A stretch of DNA of 64,000 nt from Parcubacteria group bacterium. GTDB taxonomy: Bacteria; Patescibacteria; Paceibacteria; SW-4-49-11. The translations under genes were made by a program, and so were the position numbers. The stretch lies in contig CALRBF010000001.1 of NCBI GenBank assembly GCA_943354045.1, forward strand, positions 124,001 to 188,000. The letters run 5' to 3'. The number at the start of each line of letters is the position of its first letter. Position 1 is the stretch's first letter. Below are positions 59,738 to 64,000 of this stretch, piece by piece. The notes beneath the pieces are model-generated. The model had not been told where the DNA came from. It did no database searches and saw only the letters and a program-made list of their open reading frames with translations.

Positions 59738-60397
59738 CTATTCGATACTCTTATAACCAGATTTACTCACGATAATATGATCAAGAATTGGTATTGACAT
59801 CAATTTTCCAATATCTTTTAATTGTTGTGTAAGTGTAATATCTGCTTTGCTTGGGGTAATATCCCCTGAGGGATGATTATGCACAATAATAATACCTGCT
59901 GCATGGTATTTTAAGGCTGGTGCAAAAATATCTCGAGGATGGGCTATACTCTGATCAATGGTTCCAATTGAAATAATTTCATCATGAATAATGTGATTTT
60001 TTATATTAAGATAAAGTCCCCGTAAATATTCTTTTTTGAGATTATACATATCCGATACCAATTCCCAAACATCTTGTGGGGAGCGAATAGTAGTGATTTC
60101 AGCGGTATTGTCTGCAAATATCCTTTTCCCTATTTCAAAACAAGATAAAACCTGACAGGCTTTAACTCTTGGAAGCCCAAAATCATTCATAATATCTTCT
60201 ACTTGATGATATCCCGTAATAGCTTTTGGGCCATAATCTTGGAATATTCTTTTTGATAATTCCAAAACATTTTCTCCTTTATATCCTGTTCCTAGAATAA
60301 TAGATAATAATTCTTCTAGGCTTAAAGCCTCAGCTCCAAGCTCAATCAATCGCTCTCGAGGCTGCTGATTGGAAGGAAGATCTTTAATCTTATACAT
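59738..60397 (-). CDS. radC: RadC-like JAB-domain protein
   Basis: The ATG at 60397 begins two bases after the galT stop codon and gives 219 residues. A helix-hairpin-helix-like N-terminus (RERLIELGAEALSLEELLSIILGTG) leads to a JAMM/MPN+ domain. The zinc motif is HNHPSGDITPSKAD, and the catalytic Glu lies upstream in the IHDEIISIG region. The role is unclear despite the old DNA-repair name. It closes the galT transcript. Confidence 0.93.
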   Translation of the reverse strand: MYKIKDLPSNQQPRERLIELGAEALSLEELLSIILGTGYKGENVLELSKRIFQDYGPKAITGYHQVEDIMNDFGLPRVKACQVLSCFEIGKRIFADNTAEITTIRSPQDVWELVSDMYNLKKEYLRGLYLNIKNHIIHDEIISIGTIDQSIAHPRDIFAPALKYHAAGIIIVHNHPSGDITPSKADITLTQQLKDIGKLMSIPILDHIIVSKSGYKSIE

Positions 60398-60399
60398 AT

Positions 60400-61398
60400 T
60401 TATCTTAACAGCTCGGCTGCAAATTCGGGAGATAGAGTACAAATATCCGTATCGGTACCTATTTCATACCCTCCAATAAAATCAAGGCGTGGGGTGAGGC
60501 GAATAAACCATCGAAACCCCTTATAAACATTTCCATCTACCGGAGCTGTGATTATTACCATATTATAATCAATATCTCCTAGAACTTTATAATAAGCTTT
60601 TAATACTGTTTTATATATTTTAGCTAAATTATATATTGTACCCGCATTGCTGTAAGCAAAATGTGCTTGAGCTTGTTTGGGGAATATTTCTACTTCATAG
60701 GCTATCTTGGAGGCATAGGGAGTAAAAGCAATAAAATCATTATTTTCTGCAATAAGGCGCATTTTGTTTTCTTGTTCAAAATCAATGATAACCTGAGCTA
60801 AATCTCTTTTATGTGAGTGATAATAGAGATTTGCTCCTTCAATAATTCTCTCAATGCCGTCTGGTACTATGGGGGAGGCTATAATTTGAGAATGAGGATG
60901 CGCTATAGTAGCTCCAGACTTTAAACCATTATTATGAATAATGGCAATATATCGAATATGTTTTTGTTTCATTAAATCAAAACTTCTTTTCTGAAAGGCT
61001 TCGAATACTAAAGCTAATTTTTTAATAGAAAAATTACGTATAGGAGTATCTAGGTCTCGATAGATGACAAGCTCATGAATTCCCTCGCCTTCTACAGAAT
61101 GATAAGGTCCTTCATTATGATAATGAGGGTTTTTAATAGGAGCAAATAATGGATATTTATTATTTACTACAAATACCTGTGGCTCATTTTCATCATCCAC
61201 TAAAGTTAATAGTATTTTTTCTTTTGATTTACCTTTTACAATATCGTCAAAGGGATCAAGGATTTTTGATATATCACTAGATTGCAATGGAGGAGAAACC
61301 AAAGTATGGGGTCTATTATTTCTATTCGTCACAACTAATACCCATTCAGAAGTAAATGGATCTTGGCGAAATTCTTGAGTTGTTTTTATTTTTTTCAT
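60400..61398 (-). CDS. galT: Galactose-1-phosphate uridylyltransferase (GalT-like)
   Basis: The 332-residue HIT-superfamily enzyme has the active-site motif HPHSQ (167-171), with His169 as the nucleophile that carries UMP. FRQDPFTSEWVLV near the start and the RWFIRLTPR block are family features. The usual Cys zinc ligands near the N-terminus are absent, as in many homologues. It probably exchanges sugar-1-phosphate and UDP-sugar for glycan building. It is 8 bases after the GT2 gene. Confidence 0.9.
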   Translation of the reverse strand: MKKIKTTQEFRQDPFTSEWVLVVTNRNNRPHTLVSPPLQSSDISKILDPFDDIVKGKSKEKILLTLVDDENEPQVFVVNNKYPLFAPIKNPHYHNEGPYHSVEGEGIHELVIYRDLDTPIRNFSIKKLALVFEAFQKRSFDLMKQKHIRYIAIIHNNGLKSGATIAHPHSQIIASPIVPDGIERIIEGANLYYHSHKRDLAQVIIDFEQENKMRLIAENNDFIAFTPYASKIAYEVEIFPKQAQAHFAYSNAGTIYNLAKIYKTVLKAYYKVLGDIDYNMVIITAPVDGNVYKGFRWFIRLTPRLDFIGGYEIGTDTDICTLSPEFAAELLR

Positions 61399-61406
61399 AA
61401 ATAATA

Positions 61407-62126
61407 TTATTGATAATACCCTTTTATCATTCGGTATTTAATAATAAAAGTATCTCGGAGTACTACGATATAATCTTTTAAGGTTACATGTGAACTATTA
61501 TCATTATACCATATAACTGGCATCTCTTTTATCGTATATCCAAAATATCGAGCGAGAGCTAATACTTCAATATCAAATGACCACCCCTGCATACTTACTT
61601 TTTCAAATATACGCCGAGCAGCATCTCCAGAAAAGACTTTGAACCCACATTGTGTATCCTGTATTCCTCCTACTAAGACTATTTGTATCCACCAATTCCC
61701 TAAATCTCCTAATAATTCTTTATAACGAGCTTGATGAATTGCTACTTTACTCCCTTTTATATCCCTTGAACCAATAACAACCTGTATACCCTCTTTTAAT
61801 ACTGGTAACATCGCGTCTAATTCCTGTATATGAGTGGAATTATCTGCATCCATAAATAATACATAATCCCCTACTGACTCTAATATTCCCTGTCTTACAA
61901 CAGCTCCCTTACCACGATTAACAGTATTATGAATAATTCGAATTGCCTTATATTGCTTCGCTAGTCCAGTTACAATGTCTAATGTGTTATCCTTCGATCC
62001 ATCTAATACAATAAGAACTTCATATTCTTTAGGAGCTATAATATCTAAATATTTGACAATATCTTTAATAGTCGGAGTAATTCTTTTAGCTTCATTATAA
62101 GCAGGTATTATAACACTCATTTTCAT
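61407..62126 (-). CDS. Polyprenyl-phosphate sugar transferase (GT2, dolichyl-phosphate glucosyltransferase-like)
   Basis: The ATG at 62126 lies one base after the ruvX stop and gives 239 residues. MKMSVIIPAYNEAKRITPTI, VLDGSKDNT, GKGAVVRQGIL, FMDADNST (DxD) and DTQCGFKVF match the DPG/DPM synthase group. Such enzymes load a sugar onto a polyprenyl phosphate at the membrane. No C-terminal membrane helices are seen. It sits with galT, suggesting a sugar nucleotide to lipid-linked sugar route. Confidence 0.92.
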   Translation of the reverse strand: MKMSVIIPAYNEAKRITPTIKDIVKYLDIIAPKEYEVLIVLDGSKDNTLDIVTGLAKQYKAIRIIHNTVNRGKGAVVRQGILESVGDYVLFMDADNSTHIQELDAMLPVLKEGIQVVIGSRDIKGSKVAIHQARYKELLGDLGNWWIQIVLVGGIQDTQCGFKVFSGDAARRIFEKVSMQGWSFDIEVLALARYFGYTIKEMPVIWYNDNSSHVTLKDYIVVLRDTFIIKYRMIKGYYQ

Positions 62127-62127
62127 A

Positions 62128-62505
62128 TTATTGTTTCTCAAACCATTCTTCTAATAAAATACGAGCAGATTCTACATCTATACTCTGACCTCTTGGAATA
62201 TATCGTTTCGCAAGAGCGCTCGTAAGCCTTTCATCTGATTCCTCAATACTCCCTGAAAATTGTTGACTGAGTTCTGTGATAAAAGCTCTTACTTTCGTAG
62301 TCTGCTGTGTATCCTCGGATTGAAAATTTAGAGGAATACCTACCAAAATATGATTTATTTCATATTGAGATATAATACTATTTAATTCCTCCCAAACAGT
62401 ATCAGTATTTTTTACTACTTTTAGAGGAAGTGCAATATTATGCTCCGTAGAACCATGTGCAAGTCCAATACGGACATCTCCATAATCAATACTCAAAATA
62501 TTCAT
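62128..62505 (-). CDS. ruvX: RuvX/YqgF Holliday junction resolvase-like nuclease
   Basis: A 125-residue RNase H-fold protein: SIDYGDVRIGLA holds the first Asp, ILVGIPLNFQSEDTQQTTKVRAF the second block, and DERLTSALAKR the Glu/Asp region. YqgF-type proteins take part in 16S rRNA end maturation in some bacteria and resolve junctions in others. It lies 12 bases after parB. Confidence 0.92.
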   Translation of the reverse strand: MNILSIDYGDVRIGLAHGSTEHNIALPLKVVKNTDTVWEELNSIISQYEINHILVGIPLNFQSEDTQQTTKVRAFITELSQQFSGSIEESDERLTSALAKRYIPRGQSIDVESARILLEEWFEKQ

Positions 62506-62517
62506 AAGGAAAATATA

Positions 62518-63390
62518 TTATGAAAGTTTTTTATATAAATTCTCAATTTCTGATTCTTCAAAGAAATTCAAGGTCACAATATAGCGTTTCCCTTTACGTC
62601 TTACTTCTACTTTATTATGAATGGTCTCGGATAATTGAGAAACCCATTGTTTTACTTCGGGACTTACTTGATTATGTTCACTATTAGGATCTTTTTTTAC
62701 TATTTTCTCTGTTTGCCGAACATTGAGAGCATTAGTGACAATATTAGCAAGTACCTGCTCTTGTAATTCTACAGTTTCAAGCCCCGCTATAATTTTTGCA
62801 TGTCCCTCTGTAATGGCTCCTGTGGATAGGGCATATTGTACACTTTCTGGTAATCGTAAATATCGGAGGGTATTGGCAACAGCTGAGCGACTAATATCTA
62901 ATTGTTTGGCAATATCCTCTTGAGTAATATGGAATTTTTGTTGTAATTCAGCAAATCCTTTAGCTCTTTCAATAGGATTCAAATTTTGTCTTTGAATATT
63001 CTCAATTAAAGCAAGTTCCGCCTTATCCTGATCACTGACATTAGCTCGAACAACTACAGTAACGGTTTTAAGACCAGCTAATTTAGCTGCTCTGAGGCGT
63101 CGTTCTCCTGCAATTAATTGATAGGAACCCTCTTTTAGTTCTGTTACAACCAAAGGCTGTAATATTCCTTTTTCTTGTATAGAGCGAGATAAATTCTCAA
63201 TTTCTTCAACTACAAATTCTGTTCTCGGTTGATAGGGATTAGCCTCAATAGTATCAATAAAAACTTCTAATAGTCTCTCCCCCTGTGAAGGCTCTATTTT
63301 TGGTTCTTGTGACGGTAAGACGGCTATTGTCTCTACTGGTTTATTGGGGATTAATGATGATAATCCTCTTCCAAGTGGACTTTTACTCAT
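62518..63390 (-). CDS. parB: Chromosome partitioning protein ParB
   Basis: The 290-residue protein starts SKSPLGRGLSSLIP. NPYQPR and GERRLRAAKLAGLKTV (CTP-binding N-terminal domain) and the helix-turn-helix (ITQEDIAKQLDISRSAVANTLRYLRLP) follow. GHAKIIAGLE and a C-terminal dimerisation segment complete it. ParB binds parS sites and spreads as a CTP clamp. parA precedes it by 58 bases on the same strand. No perfect parS motif was spotted by eye in this window. Confidence 0.95.
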   Translation of the reverse strand: MSKSPLGRGLSSLIPNKPVETIAVLPSQEPKIEPSQGERLLEVFIDTIEANPYQPRTEFVVEEIENLSRSIQEKGILQPLVVTELKEGSYQLIAGERRLRAAKLAGLKTVTVVVRANVSDQDKAELALIENIQRQNLNPIERAKGFAELQQKFHITQEDIAKQLDISRSAVANTLRYLRLPESVQYALSTGAITEGHAKIIAGLETVELQEQVLANIVTNALNVRQTEKIVKKDPNSEHNQVSPEVKQWVSQLSETIHNKVEVRRKGKRYIVTLNFFEESEIENLYKKLS

Positions 63391-63448
63391 ATATTCATCT
63401 TTATACTGTATTTAGTATATCATAAAGTTATATGATTGATAATAAATA

Positions 63449-64000
63449 TTATCCTTTTGAGGTTATATTAATAAGCTCTTGAGCTAATTTACGATAGGCA
63501 AATGCTCCTTTAGACAATGGGGCATAATCATGAATTGCTTTACCAAAACTGGGGGCCTCTGAAAGACTCACATTACGGGGAATAATACTATCAAATACAT
63601 AACCTGGAAAAAATTTACTTACTTCTTTTGCTACCATAGCTGACAATCTATTGCGTCTATCATACATAGTAAGCACAGCTCCTAATACGGATAAATCTGG
63701 TTTCAAATTATCTGCAATTAATTGAATAGTCTCTAATAATTGTCCTAGCCCCTCTAATGCATAATATTCACATTGTACAGGAATAACAATTTTATCCGCT
63801 GCAACTAAACCATTAATAGTTAATAGTCCTAAACTTGGCGGAGAATCAATAATAATATAATCATATAAATGATTAAGACTTTGTAATTGATCCCCCAACA
63901 CATATTCTCGTCTTGGCATATTCACAAGCTCGACTCCAATACCAGCAACATCAGGTGTTCCTGCAATAATATCTAATTTGGAAGAACGAGTTGTATGAAT
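63449..64000 (-). CDS. parA: ParA-family ATPase (partial, C-terminal part)
   Basis: The frame is open to the right edge, leaving 183 codons of the C-terminal two-thirds. It contains LDYIIIDSPPSLGLLTINGL-like sequence (YDYIIIDSPPSLGL, Walker B region), VPVQCEYYALEGLGQLLETI, VLGAVLTMYDRRNRLS and IPRNVSLSEAPSFGKAIHDY. These are typical of chromosomal Soj-type ParA. The deviant Walker A lies off the window. ParA and ParB segregate the origin region, so the replication origin may lie near this end. Confidence 0.94.
   Translation of the reverse strand: MHTTRSSKLDIIAGTPDVAGIGVELVNMPRREYVLGDQLQSLNHLYDYIIIDSPPSLGLLTINGLVAADKIVIPVQCEYYALEGLGQLLETIQLIADNLKPDLSVLGAVLTMYDRRNRLSAMVAKEVSKFFPGYVFDSIIPRNVSLSEAPSFGKAIHDYAPLSKGAFAYRKLAQELINITSKG

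Noticed and set aside
63391..63448. parS site between parA and parB
   Set aside because: The short gap contains no recognisable TGTTTCACGTGAAACA-like palindrome.

Overview
The window is an AT-rich, gene-dense bacterial chromosome segment. It uses the standard genetic code: TGA ends several genes, often in ATGA stop/start overlaps, so the TGA-glycine code of Gracilibacteria and Absconditabacteria does not apply. The gene set fits a small-genome Patescibacteria/CPR-like organism: short intergenic spaces, compact ribosomal proteins, almost no biosynthetic genes, an FtsB-like protein ending in an NP..WW..FF motif, DUF11, MBOAT/AlgJ and type IV prepilin genes. The phylum cannot be fixed from this sequence. 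tRNA genes for Gln(UUG), Lys(CUU) and Ile(UAU) lack an encoded CCA. Promoters repeatedly show TTGACA, a 17-base spacer and an extended TGC-TAnnnT minus-10. Shine-Dalgarno sequences are rare, and several genes look leaderless.

Layout. 1-3.8 kb: a truncated glycosyltransferase, a small membrane protein and four exported proteins, each exported-protein gene with its own promoter and terminator. Three of the four are strikingly GC-rich. One looks like an outer-membrane beta-barrel and two are paralogues. 3.9-7.3 kb: surface polysaccharide genes (GT4, O-antigen ligase, Wzz). 7.3-10.1 kb: rpmE, prfA, prmC and a membrane-anchored charged protein. 10.2-17.3 kb: cell wall and division (lytic transglycosylase, FtsB-like, M23 peptidase), bL25, GltX, a GT2 enzyme and a DEDD exonuclease. 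17.3-25.2 kb: rpsP, a 48-nt tRNA-like element, two RNase J paralogues (one apparently catalytically dead), recO, a DUF11 protein and a Tgt lacking its zinc cysteines. 25.2-32.7 kb: two type IV prepilins carrying a phage tail-type domain, flanking pyrG, rplI, acyP, an M50 protease, rpmB and a SanA-like gene.

32.7-38 kb: znuACB behind a 29-bp palindrome, a two-component system with a 50-aa gene between kinase and regulator, and a cupin. 38-41.5 kb: rpmF-nusB-rnc-HAD-uppP-tpiA. 41.5-45 kb: WecG-type glycosyltransferase and 2-oxoacid:ferredoxin oxidoreductase. 45-51.3 kb: tRNA-Lys, AlgI/AlgJ-type O-acetylation pair, rpsA, ftsH, tRNA-Ile and MazG. 51.3-57.6 kb: rlmB, ftsA followed by a coiled-coil protein instead of ftsZ, ybeY, yqeY and rpsU, bracketed by two intergenic islands that share dispersed repeats. 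57.7-64 kb: a HisRS-like gene with degenerate catalytic motifs, lepB, radC, galT, GT2, ruvX, parB and a truncated parA.

The genes mainly serve translation, RNA processing, envelope polysaccharide and pilus display, cell wall remodelling, and chromosome segregation. The least explained elements are the GC-rich exported-protein cassette, the tRNA-like element beside the RNase J pair, the phage-domain prepilins, and the ftsA-linked coiled-coil protein.
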